Positions 26,688-35,782 are shown, numbered from the stretch's first letter. The stretch: DNA of 64,000 nt from Flavobacteriales bacterium (GCA_019638085.1 JAHBUL010000004.1:185128-249127); one strand, 5' to 3'. Numbers and translations are program-made. The notes: a model not told the origin generated them from the sequence alone.

Positions 26688-27053
26688 TTACAGCTTGACG
26701 TTCGTACCCGGTGGAGCAGCCTGCACGGGACGCGTGTGCCCCGGATGGGGATGTGCATCCAGCGGACGCACCATCCGATTGATGTGCGCCTCCGCAGCGG
26801 CGCCATAACTGCCGACCAACAGCCCCTTTATGCCGAGCTCCTCGCTGCTGATAGCATAGACAATGCTCATATCCCCCGGGTCGCTAGGTCCTTCGAAGCG
26901 GTGGAACGAGTCGATGATGAACTTGGATGGGTCCAGCGGCTGGTCTTTCCTGAACAACCCCTTGGCATCCAGTTGCAGCTCGTCGATATAACCACGGGCG
27001 TGGAGATCATCCACAGCCTGAGAGAGTGTACCATATTGGTTGTCCATTTCCAT
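26688..27053 (-). CDS. small conserved protein, 'phosphoribosylpyrophosphate synthetase'-like annotation group
   Basis: 121 residues. YGTLSQAVDDLHARGY, FHRFEGPSDPGDMSIVYAISS and GLLVGSYGAAAE match a short Bacteroidota protein often labelled phosphoribosylpyrophosphate synthetase, a name that appears to be a mis-transfer: it has no PRPP-synthetase domain. True function unknown. The C-terminal ~25 residues (Pro/His-rich) go beyond the usual end. Two possible ATGs lie two codons apart. Both a TACCTTTG box and a GGCACGATTTTGC element lie upstream. Confidence 0.7.
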   Translation of the reverse strand: MEMDNQYGTLSQAVDDLHARGYIDELQLDAKGLFRKDQPLDPSKFIIDSFHRFEGPSDPGDMSIVYAISSEELGIKGLLVGSYGAAAEAHINRMVRPLDAHPHPGHTRPVQAAPPGTNVKL

Positions 27054-27072
27054 GATCGTGATCGAATTTATT

Positions 27073-27080
27073 CAAAGGTA
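27073..27080 (-). promoter_or_regulatory. -7 box TACCTTTG
   Basis: Exact TAnnTTTG on the minus strand, 19 nt before the ATG at 27053. It overlaps no other feature but lies immediately next to the GGCACGATTTTGC element. Confidence 0.4.
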
Positions 27081-27083
27081 ACT

Positions 27084-27096
27084 GCAAAATCGTGCC
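27084..27096 (-). promoter_or_regulatory. GGCACGATTTTGC element
   Basis: Member of the shared motif set, 30 nt before the ATG at 27053 (36 nt if the next ATG is used). Confidence 0.45.
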
Positions 27097-27179
27097 GTTC
27101 CCTGCGCCACTGCCGCAGTCACCTGTGGGTCGGCGATCAAGGAATGGTCGCGACGAAACGCGGGTCGGTTTCACCACTG

Positions 27180-27278
27180 TCATCCCACCACGAATGCGAT
27201 CCACGTGAGTAGAACGATGAAGAGAAAGATGGCTACGAGGCGATAGCCCCATGGCATGGGAGGCGGGTTCTTGGACAT
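27180..27278 (-). CDS. possible 32-residue membrane peptide
   Basis: MSKNPPPMPWG followed by one hydrophobic helix (YRLVAIFLFIVLLTWIAFVVG). The composition is that of a real single-pass micropeptide, but no promoter element at the expected spacing and no homologue is known to me. Confidence 0.35.
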   Translation of the reverse strand: MSKNPPPMPWGYRLVAIFLFIVLLTWIAFVVG

Positions 27279-27433
27279 GGGAAGGGAGCGATGTTCCGTA
27301 GGGTGGTGAAGGTTCAACTTGGGGATATCTGTTATCACGAACACATTCTGCTTGGTGCAGGCCATGGATACCCGATCCGTGTGCCCGATCAAGCTTGACA
27401 GCCGTACTCCATCAATACTTGTGCAGTGGTGGA

Positions 27434-27667
27434 TCAAGGCTTACCATCCATAGTGGGGTTGGTTGCGGTATCCATCCGATCCATTGCCGTGGTATCCGGC
27501 AGGTTCTTGTCCGGATACATGCCTTGATCATGCACTTTCTGCTCTTGGCCATCCTTGAAGGGGTCCTGAGGAACTTCACAGGACGACAGAACCGCAACGG
27601 ACGGGATCATTAAAAACAGCAGTACGGAAAGGGTCGACCGACCTGCGGGAAATAGTTGGGCATTCAT
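27434..27667 (-). CDS. small lipoprotein
   Basis: 77 residues. The hydrophobic signal (LSVLLFLMIPSVAVL) ends in lipobox LSSC, giving a ~46-residue mature acidic lipoprotein rich in Asp, Met and Thr (DTTAMDRMDTATNPTMDG). No domain. It resembles another small lipoprotein at 50161-50409 in size, in a KDG motif shortly after the Cys and in a D-T-A-M segment. The start is placed by the signal peptide; a GGTATGAAAATGG element lies 26 nt upstream. Confidence 0.65.
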   Translation of the reverse strand: MNAQLFPAGRSTLSVLLFLMIPSVAVLSSCEVPQDPFKDGQEQKVHDQGMYPDKNLPDTTAMDRMDTATNPTMDGKP

Positions 27668-27693
27668 AACTAAAGGTCTTTTCGGACCATCCG

Positions 27694-27706
27694 CCATTTT
27701 CATACC
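27694..27706 (-). promoter_or_regulatory. GGTATGAAAATGG element before the small lipoprotein gene
   Basis: Member of the shared motif set, 26 nt before the ATG, the same gap as for DUF2383 copy 1. Confidence 0.5.
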
Positions 27707-27723
27707 AGCACGAGTTCTGCGGT

Positions 27724-27731
27724 TAAATTTG
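27724..27731 (+). promoter_or_regulatory. -7 box TAAATTTG
   Basis: Perfect TAnnTTTG on the plus strand, ~127 nt upstream of the transporter ATG; it would leave a long 5' leader. No clear -33 TTG. Confidence 0.3.
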
Positions 27732-27858
27732 GTATCCCCCACCCCGGTCGTGGAACTTATTGCTCATTTCCCGTTCGTAAAAAAGAAGGTGGTCCCCGGT
27801 GAACTTAAGTGTTCTTGGAGCGTTCAGCTTCGACCTCAGCCTCACATCAACCGTCTCC

Positions 27859-28968
27859 ATGGAAGAAGCCCGAACGCCCGTTGCCCCACCGCTGTATCAG
27901 CGCTTAAGCCTTGTTCTCCTCGGTCTTTCCGTGTTCGTCTGCGTCCTCTGGCTCACACAAGAGCTTGTAGTCCCGTTGCTCTTTGCGCTCTTATTGGCCA
28001 TCCTCTTGGATCCATTGGTGAAGTGGCTCGGCCGCTTGGGTATACACCGCGTGATCGGGATCTCCCTTTCCGTGTTGATCTCCATGCTCGCCCTTGCGGC
28101 GATCGGCTATTTCGTAGTGACCCAAGCCGCTAAATTCAGCCAATCGATCCCGGAGTTGAAGGAGAAGCTGCACGACACCGGCCAGCAGCTGACCGGCTGG
28201 GCGACCAACACGGCCCATCTGGAACCCCAGGAAATCGATGATGCCGTCGATAAGGTAAAGAAGCAAGGGATGGAGAGCGGCGGCGCGATCGTCGGTAAAA
28301 CGCTCACCACGGTAGGTGCGTTGTTCGGCTTCTTTTTCCTATTGCCCGTATTTACCTTCCTCATCATCTACTACAAGGAACTCTTCCAGGATTTCCTTTC
28401 GAAGCTCTTCGCTCGAAAAGACCAGGATGCCTTGGAAGATGTGCTTGGGGAGACGAAGAGCGTGGTTCAAAGTTTTTTGGTGGGAAGGATGGTGGAGACA
28501 GCGATCCTGACCGCCATGAATTGGACCGCCCTGATGCTGATAGGAGTGAAATATGCTTTGTTGCTCGCGGTGATCGGCGCGTTGATGAACCTTGTGCCCT
28601 ACCTCGGAATGATCGTGGCCACCGTCATTACAGTAATGGTGGCATTCGTGTTCCAAGACCTCAATGCTGCCCTGTGGGTGCTCGGCGCATACTCCCTGAT
28701 CCAATTCATCGACAACCAGTTCCTTACACCCTTGGTGGTGGGTGCACGGGTCCAGATCAATGCACTGTTCTCCATCGTTGTGGTGATCGCAGGCGGCATG
28801 CTCTGGGGTATACCGGGCATGTTCCTGGCCATACCGCTCTTCGGTATTCTCAAGGTAGTGTTTGACCGCATCCCAGAATTGGAACCGTGGGGCTATGTGC
28901 TCGGTACGGGCGAGCGCTCGGAAAAGACACAGAGGAGATCCTTGATAAAGAAGAAAAAGAAGAAGTAA
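27859..28968 (+). CDS. AI-2E family transporter (PerM-like)
   Basis: 369-residue inner-membrane protein of the AI-2 exporter/PerM family, proposed to export autoinducer-2 or act as a Na/H antiporter in some members. About eight hydrophobic segments: a pair near residues 15-60, one near 70, then after a cytosolic helical stretch several between ~155 and ~340. Motifs GVKYALLLAVIGALMNLVPYLG and GIPGMFLAIPLFG are family hallmarks. The C-terminus ends in a lysine run (KKKKKK). The start at MEEARTP follows the family; 20 upstream codons in frame are unlike it. A bidirectional terminator follows. Confidence 0.88.
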   Translation: MEEARTPVAPPLYQRLSLVLLGLSVFVCVLWLTQELVVPLLFALLLAILLDPLVKWLGRLGIHRVIGISLSVLISMLALAAIGYFVVTQAAKFSQSIPELKEKLHDTGQQLTGWATNTAHLEPQEIDDAVDKVKKQGMESGGAIVGKTLTTVGALFGFFFLLPVFTFLIIYYKELFQDFLSKLFARKDQDALEDVLGETKSVVQSFLVGRMVETAILTAMNWTALMLIGVKYALLLAVIGALMNLVPYLGMIVATVITVMVAFVFQDLNAALWVLGAYSLIQFIDNQFLTPLVVGARVQINALFSIVVVIAGGMLWGIPGMFLAIPLFGILKVVFDRIPELEPWGYVLGTGERSEKTQRRSLIKKKKKK

Positions 28969-29105
28969 ACCCGCTCCCGGATACCGTCCCGGAAAAAGGA
29001 GACCAGCGGTGAGCGGATGATCCAGCTGACCTATATCCCGCACTGACCCGGATCGGTTGCTGAACGGCTGACGGAAGCCCCCCAAGCGCGGACCTGTTCA
29101 ACACG

Positions 29106-29136
29106 AAAAAGGCCCCGCAAGAAGCAGGGCCTTTTT
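29106..29136. terminator. bidirectional intrinsic terminator
   Basis: AAAAAGGCCCCGC - AAGAA - GCAGGGCCTTTTT between convergent genes: an A-tract on one side and a T-tract on the other, so it serves both strands. Confidence 0.85.
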
Positions 29137-29158
29137 GATCACGAAAGTGTCTCTACGA

Positions 29159-29551
29159 TCACTCGGTCATGTCCTCTTCGGGCGTGCTGGCCGGCTCCAC
29201 TTTATGCTTCATCTGTTTGCTCGCATGCGTGCTGCACCACTTCACCCAGTTGTCATACTGCTCAGGGGTCAATACATCTTTCACCTTCGCCTCATAGCTG
29301 TCCATCACGGGCGAGGTCTTCGTAGCCGTTTTCGTGTCCACGGACTTTGAACTTTCCGCCTTCCTCCATTCTGTCTGGAGCTCCTTCACCTTGGCGGATT
29401 GCTCGCTACTCAAGCCCAAGCTGCTCCAGTCCTTATCCGTTGTGGAGGTCAGGCAATTGTGCGGCGCACTCGCATCTTGCACCTTTTCACTTTGCGCTTG
29501 CGCGCTGAACATGCCGAGGCACAGGGCCGCAGCGGTTATTACGATCTTCAT
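29159..29551 (-). CDS. small secreted LTxxQ-like protein, paralogue 1
   Basis: 130 residues. Signal peptide MKIVITAAALCLGMFSAQAQ. The mature part is helical and charged, with LSSEQSAKVKELQTEW and VLTPEQYDNWVKW, reminiscent of the LTxxQ motifs of Spy/CpxP-type periplasmic chaperones but shorter. Two other genes in the window encode proteins of the same layout. A GGTACGATTTTGG element lies 33 nt before the ATG. A periplasmic stress or chaperone role is inference. Confidence 0.7.
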   Translation of the reverse strand: MKIVITAAALCLGMFSAQAQSEKVQDASAPHNCLTSTTDKDWSSLGLSSEQSAKVKELQTEWRKAESSKSVDTKTATKTSPVMDSYEAKVKDVLTPEQYDNWVKWCSTHASKQMKHKVEPASTPEEDMTE

Positions 29552-29875
29552 GTTACAGGTTTTAAGGGTTTGCGATGCCTGCGCCCAAAATCGTACCGGC
29601 GGCTGCATCGCCCCTTCCACCATCCCATGCGGAGCTTCCAAACACCCGTTGATCACGGTTGAATTGCCGATGAAGCCCGGCAACTTTTCGACCACCGTTC
29701 CCGGGTGTTGGGGTGAAACCGTGCCGCTGGATCAACCACCAGTGTTGACTTCCCACCCCACCGCCCACATGGATCGCCCCGAATCGCCACATCCTTCGCC
29801 ATAACTTCGTGCTCCACGCTCATATTCAATATGGCCGGGATCTTGAACTGGAGGAAGGAACCAATCCGAACATCC
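29552..29875. other. intergenic region between divergent LTxxQ-like genes
   Basis: About 325 bp. It carries the GGTACGATTTTGG element on the minus strand; on the plus side no comparable element was found. No gene seen. Confidence 0.4.
29585..29597 (-). promoter_or_regulatory. GGTACGATTTTGG element, LTxxQ-like paralogue 1
   Basis: Best-fitting member of the shared motif set; 33 nt from the ATG. Confidence 0.5.
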
Positions 29876-30349
29876 ATGCGTGCCATACATCCAACCCCCA
29901 TCGCCTTTGATTCCTTCAGGAACCTCATTCCCGCCATCAGCAAATGGTTCCTTGCGGTCTTGTGCATCACCGGTTTTCTACATGCTGCACATGCACAAAC
30001 GAAATCGAAATCCACTGAAGCAACGAGCACCACAACAGTGCAGGATCCCGTCCATACACCGGGGGCCATGGGCTGGTCGGCATTCACGGAGAACGAGCGA
30101 CGCAGCCTGGACCTCACCGACGTCCAATTGGTGAAGCTGAAGGATATGGATGCCGGATTCGAAGCCAAGTACAAGTCCATGGGCATCGAACCTTGGACGA
30201 ACGAAAAATTCCCCGAGCTGAACCGGCAACGGAACCAGGCCATTCAGGATATCCTGAGCCCGGCGCAGTACGAGCTATGGGCCCAGCCTTCCACGGCCGT
30301 ACCTTCCACACCGCCCACCATCGTTCCGGCAACCTCGCCTGAGCAGTGA
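29876..30349 (+). CDS. small secreted LTxxQ-like protein, paralogue 2
   Basis: 157 residues from the ATG beginning MRAIHP; an upstream ATG at 29831 has a GGAGGAAGG stretch after it rather than before it, so the later start is preferred. Signal/TM segment ISKWFLAVLCITGFLHAAHAQ. The mature region has LDLTDVQLVKLKDMDAGFEA and QDILSPAQYELW, paralleling the other two copies, then a Pro/Thr/Ser-rich tail. It is divergent from paralogue 1. Likely periplasmic. Confidence 0.65.
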   Translation: MRAIHPTPIAFDSFRNLIPAISKWFLAVLCITGFLHAAHAQTKSKSTEATSTTTVQDPVHTPGAMGWSAFTENERRSLDLTDVQLVKLKDMDAGFEAKYKSMGIEPWTNEKFPELNRQRNQAIQDILSPAQYELWAQPSTAVPSTPPTIVPATSPEQ

Positions 30350-30390
30350 TCGGCCGACCGTCCCTTTACTTCCACCAACACGAACACAAC

Positions 30391-30897
30391 ATGCCCGTCA
30401 ACAAGCCCGTACATGATGCCGCAGCGATCGAACGCTTCAAAAAGCTGATCGAGCATGCTCCGATCTGCCACTTCCTTACCCGACTGGATGAGCGACCGGT
30501 TCCCACACGCCCCATGGCCACCCAGCAGGTGGATGATGAAGGGAACTTTTGGTTCCTCAGCACCCGCAGCAGCGAAAAGGACACCGATATCGTGAACGAC
30601 TCGTATGTACAATTGCTTTACGCGAATCCCGGTGGTTCGGAATTCCTCTCCGTCTATGGGACCGCCACCGTGGTGGAGGACATGGCCAAAAAGCGCGAGC
30701 TTTTCGGCCCCTTGGCCAAAGCGTGGTTCCCCAATGGACCCGAGGACCCCGACCTCAGCGTGCTGCGGGTAAAGCCCATGCAGGGCTACTACTGGGACAC
30801 CAAGCAAGCCAAAATGCTCAAGCTCCTGAAGATGGCCGCTTCCGCCATCGTAGGCAGAACGAGCAGCCGTGGCGCCGAAGGCGAGATCTCCATCTGA
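30391..30897 (+). CDS. pyridoxamine 5'-phosphate oxidase-fold protein (general stress protein 26 type)
   Basis: 168-residue cytosolic split-barrel flavin-binding protein. HFLTRLDERPVPTRPMATQQ, DDEGNFWFLST and VQLLYANPGGSEFLSVYG match the GSP26/pyridoxamine-oxidase-like family, which binds FMN or FAD and is induced by general stress in several phyla. It is not the vitamin B6 enzyme PdxH. The start chosen (MPVNKPVHD) lies 15 codons inside the longest frame. A short gap to paralogue 2 upstream allows co-transcription. Confidence 0.8.
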   Translation: MPVNKPVHDAAAIERFKKLIEHAPICHFLTRLDERPVPTRPMATQQVDDEGNFWFLSTRSSEKDTDIVNDSYVQLLYANPGGSEFLSVYGTATVVEDMAKKRELFGPLAKAWFPNGPEDPDLSVLRVKPMQGYYWDTKQAKMLKLLKMAASAIVGRTSSRGAEGEISI

Positions 30898-30917
30898 ACC
30901 ATCGGGGAAAGGTTGCA

Positions 30918-32867
30918 CTAGACCGCCAAGGGCAGGGTGAAGGAGAAGATGGAACCCTTCCCCTCCTCGCTTTCCACGGCCATCTGGCCGCCATGCCGCT
31001 TCACGATATCCGCCACGAGATATAGGCCGATCCCGAAGCCATCAATGTGTGTGGCCCTCTCCTTGTTCTTCACCCGGTAAAACCGCTGGAAGATGAGTTC
31101 CTGTTCGCTTTTCGGGACGCCAACACCGTGGTCGGCCACGGAGATCAACACCGTATCGGGGCCCAGCTCGCACGCAACGCCCACCTCCTTCCCCTTCGCT
31201 GAATATTTCACGGCATTGCCCAATAGATTGCCCAACACCTGCGCGATGCGGTAGCGATCCGCGTGCACGGGTGCTTGGGCACAGCCCTCCATGTTGAAGA
31301 TCCGGTCCGGATGGTTCCGCCGCATCTCATCCACCACGTTCCGCACCACCTCCGTCACATTGAAATGCGAGAGGTCCAACTCCAAGGTCCCTTGCTTCAG
31401 GGTGGAAACGTCCACCAGATCGGAAAGCAGGCGCGTGAGCTTCTCCAACTGGCGCCCCATCATATCCAGTATTTGGCGCTGCTCCGTTTCCATATCGTCC
31501 TTCCCCTCGATCTGGAGCAGATCCACGCACGACCGCAGTGTGCTCAACGGATTCCGCATTTCATGGCCGGCCATGCCGATCAGGAAATTCTTTTCCTGCT
31601 CCTGTTCCTTCATCGTCTGGATGTCCGTGCTGGTACCCACCCAAAGATGGATCTTGCCTTCCTTATCGCGCAGCGGCCTTGCCCGGCTTAGCTGCCAGCG
31701 GTATTCGCCATCCTTCCTGCGGAAGCGATGCTCGAAAAGGAAGTCCTTGCCCGAGGTGATCGCTTCGGTCCACATCCGCATGTTGGCTTCCCGCTCATCG
31801 GGGTGTACGATCTCCAGCCAACCTTGGGCGTTGAGCTCCGAAGCAGGGATCCCGCTGTAATCGCTTACGGCCTGGTTGAAGTAGTTCAGTTCACCATCCG
31901 GCTTTCCGGTCCATACGAACTGCGGCATGGAGTCGGCCAAGAGCCGGAACCGGGCCTCGCCGGATTCCGCGCGTTGCTTGGCGAGCACTGTCTCGGTAAC
32001 ATCGGAACCCACCGCCATCACAGCCTCGTACGCACCATCCGGTCCCACCAACGGCTCGAAGGTGAAATTGAGATAGGCGGTCACCGTTTCAAGATCGTGT
32101 TGAAAGTGTACGGGAAGTTCAGTGGCATAGTAGGGTATTCCTGCCAGCGCATCGCCGAGGAACTTGCCGAAGCCTTGTTCCTTCAATTCAGGCAGCACTT
32201 CCAGTATGGGCCGGCCCTCTACCGCATTCCGTTCACGACCCCAGATCTCCAAGGCTCGTTCATTGGCGATCTCCACCACATGATCCGGTCCATTGAACAC
32301 GGCCACGGCCACCGGTGCTTGATGTACGATCGAACGGATCAGATCTTCGTTCGATCGGGATTGGGCCAAGGCCGCCACCTTCTCCGTGGTTTCGAGGCAG
32401 GTGACCAATATCCCGACCACCTGGCCCGATCCATCCTTGGCTGGGCTGTAGCTGTAGGTCCAATACACATCCTCGATCCGGCCGTTGCGCAGGATCGGGA
32501 CCAGTTCATCCTCATGCCAAAAGCTTTCCCCAGTGGAAAGCACACGCCCAAACCGGGGTTGCATGGTCCCCCATGCCTCGGCAAAAGCCTCGTTGGCCGT
32601 AGCGCCCAAAATGCCGGGGTGTTTGCCATCGTTGCCCAAGCTGGGCCGGAAGGCATCGTTATAGAAGCAATAGAGTTCGGGTCCCCAATAGATGAGCATT
32701 GGGAACCGGTTGCCAAGGATGGTGTTCAATAAGCTCCTGAGCAGTGGGGGCCAGCTCTCCATTTTCCCCAAGGGATGGTGCGACCAATCCTTGCGATCGA
32801 TCAAGCGAGCCATTTCGTGCCCTGCCGACCCAAAGGTCCCCGCCAGATCATTACCTCGGTCGTCCAT
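30918..32867 (-). CDS. soluble multi-PAS sensor histidine kinase
   Basis: 649 residues, no transmembrane helix. An N-terminal PAS/GAF-like region (~20-155, with SHHPLGKMESWPPLLRS and YCFYNDAFRPSLG, typical of kinases sensing an internal state), a PAS domain (~160-290), a further PAS-PAC (~295-415) ending in WVGTSTDIQ, then a HisKA helix with GHEMRNPLSTLR (His near 433) and an ATPase domain with NLLGNAVKYS and DGFGIGLYL. No response regulator is adjacent, so it may phosphorylate an orphan regulator. The start (MDDRGNDLAG) lies 113 codons inside the longest frame; the extra part would overlap the divergent YtxH gene. Confidence 0.87.
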   Translation of the reverse strand: MDDRGNDLAGTFGSAGHEMARLIDRKDWSHHPLGKMESWPPLLRSLLNTILGNRFPMLIYWGPELYCFYNDAFRPSLGNDGKHPGILGATANEAFAEAWGTMQPRFGRVLSTGESFWHEDELVPILRNGRIEDVYWTYSYSPAKDGSGQVVGILVTCLETTEKVAALAQSRSNEDLIRSIVHQAPVAVAVFNGPDHVVEIANERALEIWGRERNAVEGRPILEVLPELKEQGFGKFLGDALAGIPYYATELPVHFQHDLETVTAYLNFTFEPLVGPDGAYEAVMAVGSDVTETVLAKQRAESGEARFRLLADSMPQFVWTGKPDGELNYFNQAVSDYSGIPASELNAQGWLEIVHPDEREANMRMWTEAITSGKDFLFEHRFRRKDGEYRWQLSRARPLRDKEGKIHLWVGTSTDIQTMKEQEQEKNFLIGMAGHEMRNPLSTLRSCVDLLQIEGKDDMETEQRQILDMMGRQLEKLTRLLSDLVDVSTLKQGTLELDLSHFNVTEVVRNVVDEMRRNHPDRIFNMEGCAQAPVHADRYRIAQVLGNLLGNAVKYSAKGKEVGVACELGPDTVLISVADHGVGVPKSEQELIFQRFYRVKNKERATHIDGFGIGLYLVADIVKRHGGQMAVESEEGKGSIFSFTLPLAV

Positions 32868-32985
32868 ATCCCAATGTTCAAGCGGTGAAAATAACTTGAG
32901 CCGAAGTTTCCCGGACCTGAAGTTCCAATGTGGGTGAAAATGGCTTTGGCCCGACTCTGGCAAGACTTCCGGAAACCACATCAAA

Positions 32986-33234
32986 ATGACGAACAGGAAC
33001 ATCCTTATTGCTTTGTTGGGCGCAGGCTTGGCCGGTGCCACCGTCGGCTTACTGCTGGCCCCGGATTCAGGGAAGACCACCCGAAAGAAGTTGATGAAAA
33101 AGGCGCTGAGCGCAAAGGACAGCATTGCATATTGCTTGCTCCAGGTAGAGGAGCAGATGGACCACATGCGGGGAAAATTGGGGAAGGATGCCGACACCGC
33201 GACCAACCCCGAACTTCACGCTTCCGATAAGTGA
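32986..33234 (+). CDS. YtxH domain protein
   Basis: 82 residues. A glycine-rich N-terminal hydrophobic helix (ILIALLGAGLAGATVGLLLAPDSG) directly followed by a basic, helical tail (KTTRKKLMKKALSAKD) is the YtxH/gas-vesicle-like signature. Membrane-associated, general stress family in Bacillus; function unknown. Divergent from the PAS kinase, followed after 27 nt by a disordered protein gene. Confidence 0.8.
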   Translation: MTNRNILIALLGAGLAGATVGLLLAPDSGKTTRKKLMKKALSAKDSIAYCLLQVEEQMDHMRGKLGKDADTATNPELHASDK

Positions 33235-33261
33235 ACGATCATGCTCTAATACACAGGACCG

Positions 33262-33672
33262 ATGAACACTGCACATCCAAAAAAGAACGACAAACCTGAA
33301 AGGCACGGCCCCATCCCCCACGACCCTCGGGACGAACCCTTGCCCACCGGAAAACCGGACGAGAAGAGCCGCTCACGGGAAGAGGCCGAAGAGGAGGCCC
33401 GCAGAGAGGAAGGAGTGGACATGAAGCAGAAGGAAAGGGACATCCCCAAGGAGCTCTCCGAGGACGCTGTGATCGTGAACCCGACCGCCGATGATGAACT
33501 GCCCACAGGCATACAGACCGGCCAAACCACCCGGGGATCCTACTCCACGGATACCAGCACTGGAGGGGGACGCTATGCGGACCACCGGGCCGGAAGGTTC
33601 GGTACAACGGATGTGGCCCAACCCGGGAACGACCAGACCGTGGAACCGGACCCGATCGACCCTGAGCTTTAA
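33262..33672 (+). CDS. hydrophilic disordered protein
   Basis: 136 residues, extremely charged (KKNDKPERHG, EEAEEEARREE, KQKERDIPKE), without hydrophobic segments or known domain. Such hydrophilin-like proteins are often induced by desiccation or osmotic stress, but this one is not identified. Placement after ytxH with a short gap suggests one transcript. Confidence 0.55.
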   Translation: MNTAHPKKNDKPERHGPIPHDPRDEPLPTGKPDEKSRSREEAEEEARREEGVDMKQKERDIPKELSEDAVIVNPTADDELPTGIQTGQTTRGSYSTDTSTGGGRYADHRAGRFGTTDVAQPGNDQTVEPDPIDPEL

Positions 33673-33742
33673 GGTGCGCGTGAAAGGCGGATCGCCTGTT
33701 CGTTAGTGCACCCGCTCCGCAAATAAAACACCGCACAAAGCC

Positions 33743-34942
33743 ATGATGGATCTACGCTCGGGGATGCCGTACCACTGGATCCTCAATGGACTTCCCCACA
33801 CCTATCCCTTGCTGGACCACGACGCGCAAACCACGGCCTTGGTCGTGGGGGGAGGAATAACCGGTGCCCTTTGCGCACAGGCTTTGGCCGATGCAGGCAT
33901 CGAGGTCCTCGTGGTGGAAGCAGGTTCCATTGCTACACGAAGCACCAGCGCCAGCACGGCCCTGCTGCAGTACGAGTTGGATACACCGCTGCACATCCTC
34001 GCCGGCCAAGTAGGCGAAGCAACGGCCGTGCGTAGCTATCAACTTTGCGCCGAAGCCATCGAAAGCATCATGCTCCTGGCGGAAACGCTGGGAGAATGCG
34101 CTGCCACGCGACGGGTAAGCCTGCAATACGCCAGTAAGCGCGGCCATGTGGAGCAACTGGAAACGGAGCATACATTCCGGAAAAAGCATGGCTTCGAGAC
34201 CGACCTTTTAGCGGCACGCGAAGTGAGGAAACGCTTTGGCTTCCGCAAGCCCGCAGGCCTGGTCAGCCACAAGGCCGCAGAGATCGATCCGTATCGCTTT
34301 ACCCACTTGCTCTTACAGGATGTCCTCAAAAAGGGTGGCCGCGTGATGGACCGTACCAAGGTGGTCTCAAGCGAACGAAGCAACTCCGGTTACCTGCTGC
34401 GAACGGATAAAGGCCATCTTATCCACGCCGAGCATGTGGTGATGGCCACCGGCTACCAGAGCCAGCGTTATGTGGATGAGCCGGGCATCCAATTGCACTC
34501 CACCTATGCCATCGCCAGCGAACGCATCCCGATTGCGGAGCCGTGGTACCGCAATGCACTGATCTGGGAAACCGCCACACCCTACCTCTACCTGCGGACC
34601 ACGCCTGATGGTCGCATCCTTATCGGAGGGCTTGATGAAGGCTTCCGCAATCCGGCCCTGCGCGACAAACTACTGGACCGCAAAGCGAGGAAGCTGGAGA
34701 AGTTGTTCAAAAAGCTTTTTCCGGAGATCCCCTTCAAGACCGAGTACAGTTGGTGCGGCACCTTCGGTGGCACTTCCGATGGGCTGCCGTACATCGACCG
34801 CGATCCGCGAACAGGTGCATGGTACGTATTGGGCATGGGCGGCAACGGCATTACCTTCAGCAAGGTGGGCGCGGGCATGGTGCGCGACCACATCCTTGGC
34901 AGACCCGGCCCCGATGCGGGCATGTTCCGCTTCGGGCGTTAA
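33743..34942 (+). CDS. FAD-dependent oxidoreductase, DAO family
   Basis: 399-residue flavoenzyme of the D-amino-acid-oxidase/glycine-oxidase superfamily. The Rossmann motif VVGGGITGALCAQALADAG is near residue 35 and the acidic end of strand two (VVEAG) follows. IATRSTSASTALLQYE is the flavin-contacting loop, and the C-terminal YIDRDPRTGAWYVLGMGGNGIT closes the FAD site. The family oxidises secondary amines or amino acids; the substrate here is unknown. Its stop overlaps the convergent permease-family gene by 4 nt. Confidence 0.85.
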   Translation: MMDLRSGMPYHWILNGLPHTYPLLDHDAQTTALVVGGGITGALCAQALADAGIEVLVVEAGSIATRSTSASTALLQYELDTPLHILAGQVGEATAVRSYQLCAEAIESIMLLAETLGECAATRRVSLQYASKRGHVEQLETEHTFRKKHGFETDLLAAREVRKRFGFRKPAGLVSHKAAEIDPYRFTHLLLQDVLKKGGRVMDRTKVVSSERSNSGYLLRTDKGHLIHAEHVVMATGYQSQRYVDEPGIQLHSTYAIASERIPIAEPWYRNALIWETATPYLYLRTTPDGRILIGGLDEGFRNPALRDKLLDRKARKLEKLFKKLFPEIPFKTEYSWCGTFGGTSDGLPYIDRDPRTGAWYVLGMGGNGITFSKVGAGMVRDHILGRPGPDAGMFRFGR

Positions 34943-35316
34943 TCCTCACCGCGTTTCTTTTTCGCGAGTCGCTGATATTCATCGCGGAGTTTCTTCATGT
35001 CCTCCTCTTCCAACTCCTCCAGATCAAGGAGCTTATCATCCGCCTTGCCGTGCGACTTGATCAATTCGTCCAGCTTTACTTGTACGGCCTGGCTGTCCCG
35101 GTTCTGCGTGTTCTGGATCAGGAACACCATGAGGAAGGTGATGATGGTGGTGCCCGTATTGATCACCAACTGCCAAGTATCGCTGTATTGGAATATCGGA
35201 CCTGTGATGGCCCAAACCACGATCGCCAATACAGCGACCCCGAATACTACAGGCGTACCTGCATAGTGGGAAGTGGCTTTTGCAAAACGTGTGAACAAGG
35301 ATGGATCGTGGGACAT
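34939..35316 (-). CDS. low-affinity iron permease family protein
   Basis: 125 residues, PF04120 family. Two adjacent transmembrane helices (GTPVVFGVAVLAIVVWAITG and LVINTGTTIITFLMVFLIQ) followed by NTQNRDSQAVQVKLDELI, the signature of this family, then a charged coiled-coil tail. The name derives from fungal Fet4; bacterial short members may not transport iron themselves. The start MSHDPSLF is set by the family; the longer frame adds no match. Confidence 0.85.
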   Translation of the reverse strand: MSHDPSLFTRFAKATSHYAGTPVVFGVAVLAIVVWAITGPIFQYSDTWQLVINTGTTIITFLMVFLIQNTQNRDSQAVQVKLDELIKSHGKADDKLLDLEELEEEDMKKLRDEYQRLAKKKRGED

Positions 35317-35517
35317 GGCTGCTTTTTGATCTGGCCAGTGGCATGTTACGGGCCAGATCCGCGAGCAAGCGAGATGCACTTCAACCGCCGGTACGGCAGA
35401 ATGGAGAAACTTCCTCAGCCGGGGAAGAACTTACCGAGAAAAAACGCGAGGCCACCTGAGGAAATGCTCATGGTCCATGATCTGTATCAACCCGCATGTA
35501 CCAATACCCGAATGAAA

Positions 35518-35706
35518 ATGCCACGCGGAGATAAAGACAAGTACACGGACAAACAAAAGCGCCAGGCCGCGCACATCGAGGAAAGTGAAAAGAAGGAAGG
35601 CAAAAGTGAGAAGACGGCCGAACGCATTGCTTGGGCCACGGTGAACAAGCAGGACGGCGGTGGGAAGAAAAGCGGCAGTGGAAGAAAACCTGCCTCGAAG
35701 GACTGA
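35518..35706 (+). CDS. small basic 'plasmid stabilization'-type protein
   Basis: 62 residues beginning MPRGDKDKYTDKQKRQAAHIEES and containing AERIAWATVNKQDGGGKKSG. This is a widespread short protein annotated as plasmid stabilization protein, also found in general-stress clusters; its activity is unknown and the name has little support. Highly charged, likely DNA- or RNA-binding. An in-frame ATG two codons upstream is equally possible. Confidence 0.75.
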   Translation: MPRGDKDKYTDKQKRQAAHIEESEKKEGKSEKTAERIAWATVNKQDGGGKKSGSGRKPASKD

Positions 35707-35782
35707 TCGGTCCGTGCTTACTTCTGCCGTAGAGCAGTCCCTGTGAGTTGGGACGTTTGCCATGGCGAGCATGGCCCGAGTT